A stretch of DNA of 64,000 nucleotides. Origin: Pseudomonas japonica (lineage in GTDB: Bacteria; Pseudomonadota; Gammaproteobacteria; Pseudomonadales; Pseudomonadaceae). Shown here piece by piece: positions 7,622 to 16,799 of this stretch. A program made the translations under genes and the position numbers. Numbering within the stretch: position 1 is the stretch's first letter; every line of letters starts with the position of its first letter. The notes beneath the pieces were generated by a model, which did not search any database, was not told where the DNA came from, and was given only the letters and a program-made list of their open reading frames with translations. The stretch spans positions 1 to 64,000 of the forward strand of contig NZ_FZOL01000012.1 in the NCBI RefSeq assembly GCF_900188455.1, in the 5' to 3' direction.

Positions 7622-10600
7622 TCTAGAGAGGAGTCCATCTGGATACTTACTGAGGGAGCTGAAGATATTCAATTGGGGCAGCTTCAACGGTATGCACCTA
7701 GCGCCCATTGACCCCGCTGGGACATCGTTGGTTGGTGTAACTGGTAGTGGGAAAACGACGATCATCGATGGGTTTATGACATTGATTTGCCTGAGTCCCC
7801 GCTACAACCTTGCCTCGACCGGAGGGAATGATAGTGATAGGGACTTGGTGTCGTATGTGAGAGGAATGCCATCGCTGGGCGAGGGGCAGAATCTAAAGCA
7901 GAAAGGCACCCGCCTCGGGCAAACAATGTCAGGAATCTGTGCCACCTTCTCTCGAGGAGAACAGCTGGTACGCCTTGGCGCCGTGTTCTTTTTCGAAGGC
8001 ACCAGTTCCGCGACAGCAGAGCTAGAAAAAAACTGGATTTACTGTACCAACCCGGAACAAAGCCTAGAGTCTTGGCTTGAGACTTTCCTCGACGAGGGAA
8101 AGCGTGGCCTGGAGCTGATTGAGAAGAACACCCAAGGTTTTTGGGTTCATTCTGTTCGAAGGGACTACATGGCGCGTGTCCGAGCCCAATTCCAAGTCAG
8201 TGACAACGCCCTCTCGTTGTTGAACCGCGCAGCTGGCATCAAGCAGCTCACCGACATTGACGCGATTTTTCGTGACCTTGTGCTGGAAGACCGGGCCGCC
8301 TTCAAACGGGCAGACGAAGTCGTAAAAAGCTTCGACGACCTCAACGTCATCCACCAGGAGCTGGAGACTGCTCGGGCTCAGGAGCAAAAGCTCAAACCCA
8401 TCGCAGAACTGTGGGTTCGCTACCAGAAACAAGAGGAAAGCCTCGCAGAGCTCAGGCTTGTCAGCGTGCTAGCACCGATATGGTTCGCTGAGCAATCGCA
8501 TGATCTCTGGTCGGCAGAGAAGAGGAGGTTGGAACAGGAAATAGAGAAGGCGCTCTTCGTAATGCATCGCCTCGGTGATCAGCGCAACGTGCTGAAGCAG
8601 CAATGTGATGTCTTCCTGCAAGCCTACTTGCAGAAGGGAGGCGCTAGCATCGATCAACTGCAAAGACGTGTGGAGGAATGGATAGCTACCAAGCGTGTCC
8701 GAGCAACCACTTCCGCCCAATATCAGTCACGGATGCGTAGGTTAGGCCTTAGCGAAGAGCTATCAGAAGAAGGGCTGAGGCAAAACAAAGAGTTGGCTCA
8801 TCGGCGTTGTGATGCTTTAACACAGCAGATTTCAGAGCAACGCTCCGAAGCATTCCAGCTTGGGATCAACGAGTCAGATATTCGCGCTCGCCTCCAGGCC
8901 CTTCAACAGGAGGTTGAGGAGGTCAAACAACGTCCAGGTTCAAACCTGCCTACTGGGTACCATCAGTTCCGTACCCAGCTAGCGGATCACTTGGAGGTGG
9001 ATGAAGCCCTGTTACCCTTTGCGGCAGAACTGATCCAGGTGAAGGCAGACGAACAAGAATGGCGTGGGGCAATCGAGCGCGCGATCGGTGGGCATAGGCT
9101 TCGCGTGATGGTTCCTTCTGACAAAGCCAAGGCAGCGCTGCGCTGGGTCAACGGGCGCGACAACCACCTGCATGTAAGAGTGCTTGAGGTGAATCTCGAT
9201 ACCCCAAGTCGCGAGATCTTTCCGGACGGTTATGCACGGAAGCTCATTCTCAAGCCGCATCCGTACAAGAAAGCAGTAGAAGCTCTGATGGCGGAGTTAG
9301 ATCGCCATTGTGTTGAAAGCTCAGATGCGTTGCTGGCCACCCCCCAAGCAATGACCAAAGAAGGGATGATGTCAGAGCAACCCAGCTTTTTTGAGAAGCG
9401 AGATCAGCGCTTGCTGAGCTCTGACTGGTTCACAGGGTTCGACAATCGAGATCGGCTGACGTATCTGCATCAGGAAATCTCTGATTTTGACGGCCAACTG
9501 GAACATGCCCATGAAGCGCTTTGTGCTGCTAGGGATCGCCTGGGTGATCTCGAGGAAGCGAGCAACGCCTATCAATTGATCAACGATGTTGAGTTCGATT
9601 TCATCGATCTCCATGGGGCCGAGAGTCAGGTTATTGATCTCCAGGGGCAGCTTGAATACCTGACTCGCCCCGGCACAGACGTCTCTACTGCCAAATCACA
9701 GTTGGATGAGGGAAATCAGAAGGCAGCTGTGCTCGAGGCGTCGTTTTTCGACGCGCGTGATGTTCATACCAGGCTGGTGGTTCGGCTCAGCGCAGCTATA
9801 CAGAAGGTCAACGAAACACAAGAGAAGGCCAAATCGGGGCTTTCTGCTGAGCAGTGTGCGAGCCTCTCCAAATACCTTCCTATCATCAGCCCCGAAGAGC
9901 TGAGCGAGCTCAGCAATTTGGAGATGAACTGCTATCACGAGCATTCCAAAGCTATTGAAAAATCGCGCGATCGACTCGAAGAGCTTGAAACCGAATTGAT
10001 CAGGAAGATGGCTGAAGCCAAGGCTGTGGATAATGGTGCTTTGGTTGAAGTAGGCCTCGAGGTGGCTGACGTACCCGAATACCTTAAGCGCTTGACCCTC
10101 CTGACTACTGAGGCGCTGCCGGAGAAAGTCGAGCGCTTCCTCACCTACCTTAACCGCTCCTCCGATGATGGCGTCACTCAGCTTCTGAGCTTTGTCGAGC
10201 AAGAGGTCGTGATGATTGAGGAGCGCATTGAGGAACTTAACAGCACCTTACGTCGCGTCGAGTTTCAATCAGGAAAATACCTTCGCCTCGTTACCAGCAA
10301 GGTCATTCATAAGGATCTGGTCGCTTTGCAGTCAGCGCAACGGAGACTTAACACCGCTCGCTTCAAAGATGATGTCGGTGAGACCCACTACCGAGCGCTC
10401 AGGAATTTGGTTGAGAACCTCAGGAACGCCTGTGATCGGAAAAAGACGACTGGCGCGCGGGCCATACTCGATCCAAGGTACAGACTGGAGTTCTCCGTTG
10501 CTGTGGTAGATAGCGTTACGAGAGAGGCAACCGCAGGCAGGAAGGGCTCGTATGGTGATAGCGGCGGGGAGAAGGAGATCATAGCGTCCTACATCCTCAC

Positions 10601-10925
10601 CGCTGCTCTCGGGTACGCGTTGTGTCCTATCGGTGAAAGCAAGCCGATTTTCAGCACCGTGGTGCTCGACGAAGCCTTTTCTAGAACCTCTGTGAGCGTC
10701 GCTGCGCGGATCATTGCGGCCCTGAATGAATTCGGACTTCACCCGATTTTCGTTACCCCCAATAAGGAGCTGCAGCTTCTCAAGGTGCACACCCGGTCTG
10801 CCATCATCGTTCATAAAAAAGATGGAGCCTCGACGATGCTGTCTATGAGTTGGGAGGAGCTGCAGAACTATTCCAACAGCAGAAAAAACAGGGGCGTCAA
10901 AGACGGCGCCGGTGGTGACGCTTGA
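7614..10925 (+). CDS. jetC: Wadjet type I SMC ATPase JetC (MksB/MukB-like)
   Basis: A 1103-residue SMC-like motor that extrudes DNA loops in the Wadjet complex. The Walker A motif GVTGSGKTT is at about residues 41-49. The middle is two long coiled-coil arms around a hinge-like part (about residues 445-570). The ABC signature G-D-S-G-G-E-K-E lies near 981 and the Walker B motif T-V-V-L-D-E-A-F near 1016, followed by a family-typical arginine-rich end. The ATG at 7614 overlaps the jetB stop and follows an AGGAAGGAGAGG ribosome binding site, so I prefer it to the upstream open frame at 7503. All ATPase motifs are intact. Confidence 0.92.
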   Translation: MNNLERSPSGYLLRELKIFNWGSFNGMHLAPIDPAGTSLVGVTGSGKTTIIDGFMTLICLSPRYNLASTGGNDSDRDLVSYVRGMPSLGEGQNLKQKGTRLGQTMSGICATFSRGEQLVRLGAVFFFEGTSSATAELEKNWIYCTNPEQSLESWLETFLDEGKRGLELIEKNTQGFWVHSVRRDYMARVRAQFQVSDNALSLLNRAAGIKQLTDIDAIFRDLVLEDRAAFKRADEVVKSFDDLNVIHQELETARAQEQKLKPIAELWVRYQKQEESLAELRLVSVLAPIWFAEQSHDLWSAEKRRLEQEIEKALFVMHRLGDQRNVLKQQCDVFLQAYLQKGGASIDQLQRRVEEWIATKRVRATTSAQYQSRMRRLGLSEELSEEGLRQNKELAHRRCDALTQQISEQRSEAFQLGINESDIRARLQALQQEVEEVKQRPGSNLPTGYHQFRTQLADHLEVDEALLPFAAELIQVKADEQEWRGAIERAIGGHRLRVMVPSDKAKAALRWVNGRDNHLHVRVLEVNLDTPSREIFPDGYARKLILKPHPYKKAVEALMAELDRHCVESSDALLATPQAMTKEGMMSEQPSFFEKRDQRLLSSDWFTGFDNRDRLTYLHQEISDFDGQLEHAHEALCAARDRLGDLEEASNAYQLINDVEFDFIDLHGAESQVIDLQGQLEYLTRPGTDVSTAKSQLDEGNQKAAVLEASFFDARDVHTRLVVRLSAAIQKVNETQEKAKSGLSAEQCASLSKYLPIISPEELSELSNLEMNCYHEHSKAIEKSRDRLEELETELIRKMAEAKAVDNGALVEVGLEVADVPEYLKRLTLLTTEALPEKVERFLTYLNRSSDDGVTQLLSFVEQEVVMIEERIEELNSTLRRVEFQSGKYLRLVTSKVIHKDLVALQSAQRRLNTARFKDDVGETHYRALRNLVENLRNACDRKKTTGARAILDPRYRLEFSVAVVDSVTREATAGRKGSYGDSGGEKEIIASYILTAALGYALCPIGESKPIFSTVVLDEAFSRTSVSVAARIIAALNEFGLHPIFVTPNKELQLLKVHTRSAIIVHKKDGASTMLSMSWEELQNYSNSRKNRGVKDGAGGDA

Positions 10926-10940
10926 GCCTAGGTGAAACGT

Positions 10941-12098
10941 ATGAAGTCGCCAGAAGATCTGCGGCAGAGGCTGATACAGCTATGGCTTAAGCCAGGTGTT
11001 CGTTCCAAACAGCTTCGCAATCCTGCCTCTTGGCCCTGGGAGCTGAACATCGGTAAGCCTCCGCCCCGGTGTTTCAATACTCGAATATCAGAGGTTCAGA
11101 GACACGTAGAGGCCTGGCGTGCCGTGAAAGTGGGCAAGGTTGAGTGGTCGAGAGTTTCTTACAGAAATGGAGCTGACACAATTCTCGTCCCTAGTAAGTG
11201 GTGTCTCCGAACCCCTTCAGAGTGGGTGGCCGCGACAGAGGATAGGCCAACCATCGAGGAATTTGAGGCTCTGGGGTACCTGGTCGAGCATGTCCCTAAG
11301 CACTTCCATACCTTACTCATTCAACGACGGCTTCTATGGAAGGGTAAGCCTAGCGAAGAGGTATTACAGGCTGCAGTACTGGCTTCCCAACTGACTCCAG
11401 GGTGTGCGAAGGGGCAGCCTTTGCGACTGCTTTCTGGATACGGTGTTGATACCAAATTCTTTGAGCGAAACGAGCTGCTACTGAGGAAGTTCCTAGATGT
11501 CCTGTTTGAAGGGGAAGCCTCTGAGCAAAGCCTGTGTGGCTTTCTGGACGCTTACGATGAGACAAACCACTGGGTATTGGTGGTGCCTCTAGAGGACGGG
11601 CTTTTGCCCTTCAAACGACAGAGGGTGACAACCTCAGAACTTGCTCAGGTGGAGTTGCCTGGTTGCAGGCTTCTGGTCGTAGAGAATGAAAAATCTTATC
11701 ACCAACTCCTTGATGTACCTGGAACAGTCGCAGTCTTGGGGTGTGGCCTCGACTTAGCATGGCTCGACTCCCCCAAACACCGCGAGAAGGCTGTGGCCTA
11801 CTGGGGGGATATGGACACCTGGGGGCTGCGTATGCTCGCGCGGGCCCGGGTAAAACATGGCAAGGTCACCTCAATGTTAATGTCCAAAGCTCTCTTCGAC
11901 GAATACAAGCGTGGCTCAGCCGTGAGGGAGCTAGTTCGAGCACAAGATACCGCACCGCCTGGACTGACGGCATCTGAGAGCGAGCTGTTCTGCCATTTGG
12001 TGAAAAGCTCAAAGGGAAGGTTGGAGCAGGAGTTCATTCCAAGGCAACTGGTGCACAAGGCTTTGCAAGCCTGGGTGAGTTCAAGCAGCAATCCTTGA
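10941..12098 (+). CDS. jetD: Wadjet type I nuclease JetD (DUF3322/DUF2220)
   Basis: A 385-residue protein that is the toprim nuclease subunit cutting the captured plasmid. The N-terminal half corresponds to DUF3322 (helical, with a P-x-S-W-P-W-E-L segment near residue 29). The C-terminal half has the toprim residues: V-V-E-N-E-K-S-Y with the catalytic Glu and W-G-D-M-D-T-W-G with the metal-binding Asp pair. It follows jetC by 15 bases. The ATG at 10941 lies six bases after AGGTGA; a GTG at 10932 is also possible. With jetA-C this completes the set, so the system is predicted active against plasmids and perhaps some phages. Confidence 0.9.
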   Translation: MKSPEDLRQRLIQLWLKPGVRSKQLRNPASWPWELNIGKPPPRCFNTRISEVQRHVEAWRAVKVGKVEWSRVSYRNGADTILVPSKWCLRTPSEWVAATEDRPTIEEFEALGYLVEHVPKHFHTLLIQRRLLWKGKPSEEVLQAAVLASQLTPGCAKGQPLRLLSGYGVDTKFFERNELLLRKFLDVLFEGEASEQSLCGFLDAYDETNHWVLVVPLEDGLLPFKRQRVTTSELAQVELPGCRLLVVENEKSYHQLLDVPGTVAVLGCGLDLAWLDSPKHREKAVAYWGDMDTWGLRMLARARVKHGKVTSMLMSKALFDEYKRGSAVRELVRAQDTAPPGLTASESELFCHLVKSSKGRLEQEFIPRQLVHKALQAWVSSSSNP

Positions 12099-12413
12099 GG
12101 AGGCCGCATTGAATACCTCGAGACCGATACGGTTGTGCAGGCGGTGCTGAATATAGTGAAAAATGCCCAAGAAACTGTGGGGGCATTCGTTCCCTTCAGA
12201 AGCGAATCCCTCACCAGGTCATCATGTATTCGCTTCATGCTCAGCACCTTTCAGCCGGACTGCTACACCGACTGCCAATCGACGAGTTGCCACGGCTGCT
12301 GAGGGCAGTCGTGCTGCAAAACGATTTAAATTGTAGCCTGCGTTGAGATGTTGGAGTGGCTGCAAGGATGAAGCGGGGCGGCGGGCGCCCCTCAGTGGTT
12401 CCAATCGGAGATT
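12099..12413. other. Intergenic region between convergent jetD and the KAP NTPase gene
   Basis: About 315 bases without a convincing gene. A short GC-rich inverted repeat (GGGGCG/CGCCCC, near 12376-12393) lies close to the end of the KAP gene and lacks a T-run. Nothing else is recognised. Confidence 0.4.
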
Positions 12414-14114
12414 CTACAGCAGAGCTTCTTTTCCACGGCTCTTAAAGAACCTTTGAATCAGCTTGGTCAGCCGCGATTTGGGATCGCTGACCACAATGCC
12501 TTTACAGGCTGCAAGAAATCGATCCGCCACATCGCCGAAACTCGAGGTATACGAGTCCTTATGGATCAGGAACTGCATGCTTTGGTACATAATCGCTTCG
12601 AGGTCATTGCCGCGTGCCGCGCGAATTTCAAATGCGTAGTCCACTGCACTGATGGTTCTAAATAGATGCTCTTCAGCGGTATTCCACCCTCTGCTTGTGC
12701 GTATCAGATTGCATGCATCCACAAGCGTTGTAGCGTTCGAATGACGAGCGTAGGCATCATTGAGCACTGCTTCGACTTCAGGACGCAGCGGTCTGGACAA
12801 TTCCCATGGTGAGTGTTCGAGGCCTTGCGGATATGCTTTGTTCAAGGCCGTTGACCAGGCGTTCAACAGCTTTTCGCTTAGGGTGGTGCTGCCCGTGAGC
12901 TCCTCAGCAATGTCAATTAAATAGCTGAGGGTTGGTGCTTCGATGAACTGTGCTTCAGGAATCAGTCCCCCAAGCTCTTTGCTGAGCTGGATCTCATCGA
13001 TGTTAGGGTGCCAGTTGTAACGCTCGAAGAAGGTTGAGACCTTGTTCATGGCACTCAGAACTCTGCCATCTTGTTGATAGCGATCAATCAAACCGCTGAC
13101 CTTTTTGGTATCCAGCAACCCGGTTTGGAGAACCTCGACTACGAGCTGCTCGAATTCACCGCCATTGTGGATTTTTAGTTTGCGCAGCAGGGAGTCCCAT
13201 TGGCCCTGAAGCGCGTCTTCCTCGCTCTCCTCTTGGTCACCATTCTGACTACGAACGGCCTTGGTCATTGCCGAAACAGCGGCGTTATGACCCAGAACGT
13301 ATTCAAAGGTCGGGCCGTTAATTAAGCCTTTGTAGTAAATGGCGCTTAGCAGCGTTATTGCTGGGATGACGCGAGCGATAACGTTCTCGGAAAGCTGATA
13401 ATGCCCTTCAAGCAACCGATTCGCCACGCGGATAATCCTACAGAGGATGCGAATGTTCGTAATGCGGCAGGCTACCGTCGCTGTCCTCAGCTCGTCAGAC
13501 CAATCAGTGCTAATAATGCTTTGTGCAATGTTGAAAGCCTCCTCCGGAGAAGTGTCAAGGCGAAGCTCCTGGTCGATCACCTTCTCCCTGAACTGCTCCC
13601 ATATTTCTTTGTCTTTGAGCTTGTCATCATTTAGCACTACAAGAATTCGGCAGCCGTAACTCTGTACGCATTCATCGATAAACCCTAATATTTCATCGAT
13701 GCTGAGCTTTTCGTGCTTTCGTTCAATGTCGTCAATGATCAGAAACTTTTCTTTGAGGAGACTCGGGAGGGCGAGGAGCGGGAGGTCGTCCAGTGCACTG
13801 AATCCGCGATGAAAGGATTGAGCTATTTTTTTCATCCCAGACATCGCAGCGGTGACCTGGGCTAGTAGCACGTTGTCGTCCTTCAGTTTGGGAAGTAGTG
13901 CTTGAGCGACCTTGATCTTTAGATCGCCTAAGGCACCTACACCGAAGAGTGATACTGCAGCAGAGTTTTTGATCGCATCATCTCGAGACTCATCTCGAAC
14001 CTGCCTCCAAAGGTGCGTCTTCCCTGTACCCCATTTACCAGAGAGCGCAATGACACTGTTCTCAGGATCGTTCAGGGCCTCTAGGAGGTTTTGCTTGCAG
14101 CGCTCGATGGTCAT
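12414..14114 (-). CDS. KAP-family P-loop NTPase
   Basis: A 566-residue predicted NTPase of the KAP group, P-loop proteins of the STAND/AAA class often found in bacterial defence islands. Walker A is S-G-K-W-G-T-G-K-T-H at about residues 23-32, and Walker B is F-L-I-I-D-D-I-E-R followed by conserved lysine and glutamate. An R-I-L-V-V-L-N-D-D strand follows. The C-terminal 300 residues are helical without a known enzyme motif. The start was set at 14114 because AAGGAG lies five bases before that ATG; the frame is open to 14258 without family-like sequence. No membrane helices are seen, unlike many KAP proteins. The gene stands alone on the minus strand and its target is unknown. Confidence 0.8.
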   Translation of the reverse strand: MTIERCKQNLLEALNDPENSVIALSGKWGTGKTHLWRQVRDESRDDAIKNSAAVSLFGVGALGDLKIKVAQALLPKLKDDNVLLAQVTAAMSGMKKIAQSFHRGFSALDDLPLLALPSLLKEKFLIIDDIERKHEKLSIDEILGFIDECVQSYGCRILVVLNDDKLKDKEIWEQFREKVIDQELRLDTSPEEAFNIAQSIISTDWSDELRTATVACRITNIRILCRIIRVANRLLEGHYQLSENVIARVIPAITLLSAIYYKGLINGPTFEYVLGHNAAVSAMTKAVRSQNGDQEESEEDALQGQWDSLLRKLKIHNGGEFEQLVVEVLQTGLLDTKKVSGLIDRYQQDGRVLSAMNKVSTFFERYNWHPNIDEIQLSKELGGLIPEAQFIEAPTLSYLIDIAEELTGSTTLSEKLLNAWSTALNKAYPQGLEHSPWELSRPLRPEVEAVLNDAYARHSNATTLVDACNLIRTSRGWNTAEEHLFRTISAVDYAFEIRAARGNDLEAIMYQSMQFLIHKDSYTSSFGDVADRFLAACKGIVVSDPKSRLTKLIQRFFKSRGKEALL

Positions 14115-14390
14115 CACGGCTCCTTGTGGGCGAGGTAGATTGGTAGTCCGAGGTAAATGGAGACAGTTTGGATGGCCTTCAAGGGCGATCCATAGTTCGA
14201 ACATCAGGATTGGGCGTTCAGGGCATAAGCCCAGATGGCCTGGGTGGCCTTGACTCACGGTAGCCTTCGGTGTTCAGGCGGTTCATCAGCAGAGACAAAC
14301 GGGCTGATCCATTCGGCGGCAAAGCCGCCCCGGTAGCTTCACAGGCCTATGCTTAAAGGGTTGGACTGTCTTAGTGGAGGTAGTGCCGCC

Positions 14391-14576
14391 ATGTCCGATC
14401 CATTCACCAAACCATACCTGAACCCTCGCACTGGCAAGGCAAGCTCGGGAGGGGCCGCAAGAGAAGGGCGCATCAAAACGCTTGGAGGCGTTGACGAGAT
14501 CATTAGCCAAGCCGTAACCAAGGCGCTGATAGCGAACGCGGATCAGATTCAAACCGCCAGAATGCCCGGGAAGTGA
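14391..14576 (+). CDS. Small basic protein of unknown function
   Basis: A 61-residue protein starting at ATG 14391, ten bases after GGAGG at 14376-14380. It is rich in Gly, Lys, Arg and Ser, with a disordered N-terminal part (PYLNPRTGKASSGGAAREGR) and a short C-terminal helix. It lies 12 bases before the next small gene, so the two probably form an operon closed by the palindromic terminator at 14878. No family recognised. An alternative start at 14349 adds 14 residues. Confidence 0.45.
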   Translation: MSDPFTKPYLNPRTGKASSGGAAREGRIKTLGGVDEIISQAVTKALIANADQIQTARMPGK

Positions 14577-14588
14577 GATTAGCCAGCC

Positions 14589-14873
14589 ATGTTGGGTAAA
14601 GTGATCGAATTCAAGCCGCCCGCAAGGCAGAAGGAGTCAACCTCTCCTGCCAGAAGTAGCTTGGCGGATGCAATCCTTCAGCAGTTTCTGACGGAGGCTG
14701 ACGCACCCGCCAGATGCACCCATGCGCCGGCGCAAATCTTAGCGTTCCAAGACGGAAGAGGCAGAGGCCTGAGAGTGGCCTCGCAGGTGCAGATACACCT
14801 CACGTCACCCTTCACCTTGGCGTACTGGCTGAATGAACTGCCCGACCCGTCGACCTCACGTCTTAATGGGTAA
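14589..14873 (+). CDS. Small protein of unknown function
   Basis: A 94-residue protein beginning MLGKVIEFKPP, an opening seen in many small accessory proteins. The middle contains a Ser/Ala-rich stretch with one helix (SSLADAILQQFL), the rest is mixed, and there are no membrane segments. The start codon has a weak ribosome binding site, so translation may depend on the gene 12 bases upstream. A strong hairpin terminator begins five bases after the stop codon, which supports this being a real transcription unit. Confidence 0.5.
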   Translation: MLGKVIEFKPPARQKESTSPARSSLADAILQQFLTEADAPARCTHAPAQILAFQDGRGRGLRVASQVQIHLTSPFTLAYWLNELPDPSTSRLNG

Positions 14874-14877
14874 ATAG

Positions 14878-14911
14878 CACAAGGAGTACATATGTACTCC
14901 TTGTGTGTTTT
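14878..14911 (+). terminator. Terminator with a perfect 28-base palindrome
   Basis: Bases 14878-14905 read identically on both strands (CACAAGGAGTAC, a central AT core, then the mirror half) and are followed by TGTTTTT. This is a strong intrinsic terminator for the two small genes upstream. Confidence 0.8.
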
Positions 14912-15070
14912 TGGGTAATGGCCCATCACCTCAGAGGTGGATATCAGACTGAGCCAGGCGCTCAGCCGAGCTGTCAGCAAAGAGACCAGGTCTCACTGCC
15001 GAAGAGTTCTGGCTTGCTCGCCGTCGCACTACGAAGCTTGGCGCATAAGGCGAGGGCCCGCCCCACCTGA

Positions 15071-16411
15071 TCAAACTGTGGCCTCGCCTCCAATCTCAGG
15101 CATGCCCTGTAATAGTTCGTTGAGCCCAGTGAGGTTTTGCTGATGGCCTGCGAAATCCGGGCTCCAATTGTTAGGCAGCACGTAGGCTTCTGATTTGCCC
15201 ATCCGGCGCTCTTGGTCGGAAGACCAAATCTCCACCGAACCGTTGCAGTAGATGAGGAATTTAAACTCCTCTAGGGAGATCTCGGACTGGATGTCGCTTC
15301 GACTCTCCCGTGTCGCGTTGAGTAAGCCACAGCCCTGGATTGGATCGATGATTAGTCGTTCATTTGTGAAATCCATCCAGAACGCGAAAAACGCTCGCCC
15401 ATTGGCGGACTCAAGCTCGATGCCTACCTTTCCATCATCCATACAACTGGCTGTCATGTGCATGAGGCCGAGGTGAACAGCTGTTTGCCCCTTACGAGCC
15501 ATCACATAGAGCTCGTCAGGAAGTTCGTAATCTCGGCCCTCGGTGAAGGCACCTCTACGAAGCCCTTCTAGCTGCTCGTCGTCAAACAACGCGCGAAACC
15601 CCTCAAGCTCATACAGGTGATCGCGTTCATATGCCGACGGTGGCGGTACACCGAGTCGCTCATCCATCGCGAGCTCCGCGAGATGGCGCATCAGCGGTTT
15701 GTCTAGGTGGATTCGCTGGTGGTCATCAGGATCGTCTGGATCGACGATATCCTCGCGCTCAGCATGTGCGATCGCGTGACGTCCTTGGGTGGCCAGGTAC
15801 TCGGAGATGTTGTCACCTTGCGCCTGCAGCTCTTCACGCCGGGAGATCGCATCTCTGTCCGTCATTCGGGGCAGTGCCTGCTCAATCCATGGCCCTCGTT
15901 CCCGGCCATTGGGAAGAGAGCGTGCGAAGGCCTTGTAGAAGCCTAGGAAGGAGTAAAACGGATTACCGAGTGATAGCCCTTCACGGTAGTAGGCCAGCGC
16001 CTTCCGAGCCTCACCGCTCTGTGGGACATGAAGGTTCTCGCCCGAGAAATACTCGGTAAAGGCGTTGTTGAGCATCCTGCCCACACGATGGGGGTGGCTA
16101 CCTTCACTCCACATCACGATGTCCACTTTCTTGCCTTCACGCCAAGCGATGGCCGTGGCTAGGCGCATGACAGCTGCACGACCCTCGTTAACCGTTAGTC
16201 CATAGCCATTTGCTCGAATCGCGATCGCAGGAAGGCTGCGGTGCTGGTCGTCGACTACTGCCGACTGCAGAAGGAAATCAAGGTTCTCAAATCTGACGAG
16301 TTGAGGGCTGTTTGGCCAGAAGACCTGGGTCTCTAGCCCTCCCACCACCCATTGCCCTCGCTGGTTCTGGTACCGCTCGGCTAGTTTGAAAGGATCGTCC
16401 GATGCCAGCAT
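15071..16411 (-). CDS. Uncharacterised 446-residue protein
   Basis: The ATG at 16411 follows AGGAG by seven bases, so I prefer it to the longer frame starting at 16465. The protein is soluble, with mixed helices and strands. The N-terminal 120 residues include strand-rich parts with R-A-N-G-Y-G-L-T-V-N-E-G. A central helical part contains Y-Y-R-E-G-L-S-L-G-N-P-F-Y-S-F-L-x-F-Y-K-A-F, and a charged acidic linker follows (about residues 225-245). No catalytic motif is recognised. The gene is alone on the minus strand between a terminator and the divergent pair at 16536-17762. Some relatives of such proteins are labelled MauJ-like in databases, but I cannot confirm that here. Confidence 0.65.
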   Translation of the reverse strand: MLASDDPFKLAERYQNQRGQWVVGGLETQVFWPNSPQLVRFENLDFLLQSAVVDDQHRSLPAIAIRANGYGLTVNEGRAAVMRLATAIAWREGKKVDIVMWSEGSHPHRVGRMLNNAFTEYFSGENLHVPQSGEARKALAYYREGLSLGNPFYSFLGFYKAFARSLPNGRERGPWIEQALPRMTDRDAISRREELQAQGDNISEYLATQGRHAIAHAEREDIVDPDDPDDHQRIHLDKPLMRHLAELAMDERLGVPPPSAYERDHLYELEGFRALFDDEQLEGLRRGAFTEGRDYELPDELYVMARKGQTAVHLGLMHMTASCMDDGKVGIELESANGRAFFAFWMDFTNERLIIDPIQGCGLLNATRESRSDIQSEISLEEFKFLIYCNGSVEIWSSDQERRMGKSEAYVLPNNWSPDFAGHQQNLTGLNELLQGMPEIGGEATV

Positions 16412-16535
16412 CGAGGAGCTCCTAAAAGTTGTTGGCGGCAGTGTGTCACTCCAGATTATATTCAATGCGCATCAACGGGGCGAACGGCTCGCATCGAGTG
16501 AGGGGAGATTACGTAATGACTAAAGGAGCGTGGTT

Positions 16536-16787
16536 ATGCTGAGTCAATCTGTGATAGAGAAAGCTTTTGAGGATGTCAGCGATACGATAAACAGGGAAGC
16601 GGCAAAAAGTAAGAGTTTCAAGTTTGAAATGAGCATTTCTAGAGGGGATGACTCGTCGGCTGAATTCTATAGCTTGATGAACGGTTTGGAGCAACGTCTG
16701 CTTGGGCGCTACAAAGGGTACCATGTGCGTGCTGAGATGAGTCAGTGTGTCACCGCAATTCAGATTTATGTCGCTAGCTTAGATTGA
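16536..16787 (+). CDS. Small protein preceding a trypsin-like protease
   Basis: An 83-residue protein starting at ATG 16536, seven bases after AAGGAG at 16523-16528. It is predicted to have one N-terminal helix, a strand pair (FKFEMSISRG, then AIQIYVASL at the end) and a middle helix. It ends 12 bases before the protease gene and both have lower GC than their neighbours, suggesting they entered together as a two-gene unit. It might be an adaptor, inhibitor or sensor for the protease; nothing in the sequence decides this. Confidence 0.6.
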   Translation: MLSQSVIEKAFEDVSDTINREAAKSKSFKFEMSISRGDDSSAEFYSLMNGLEQRLLGRYKGYHVRAEMSQCVTAIQIYVASLD

Positions 16788-16799
16788 GAGAGCAGGAAA

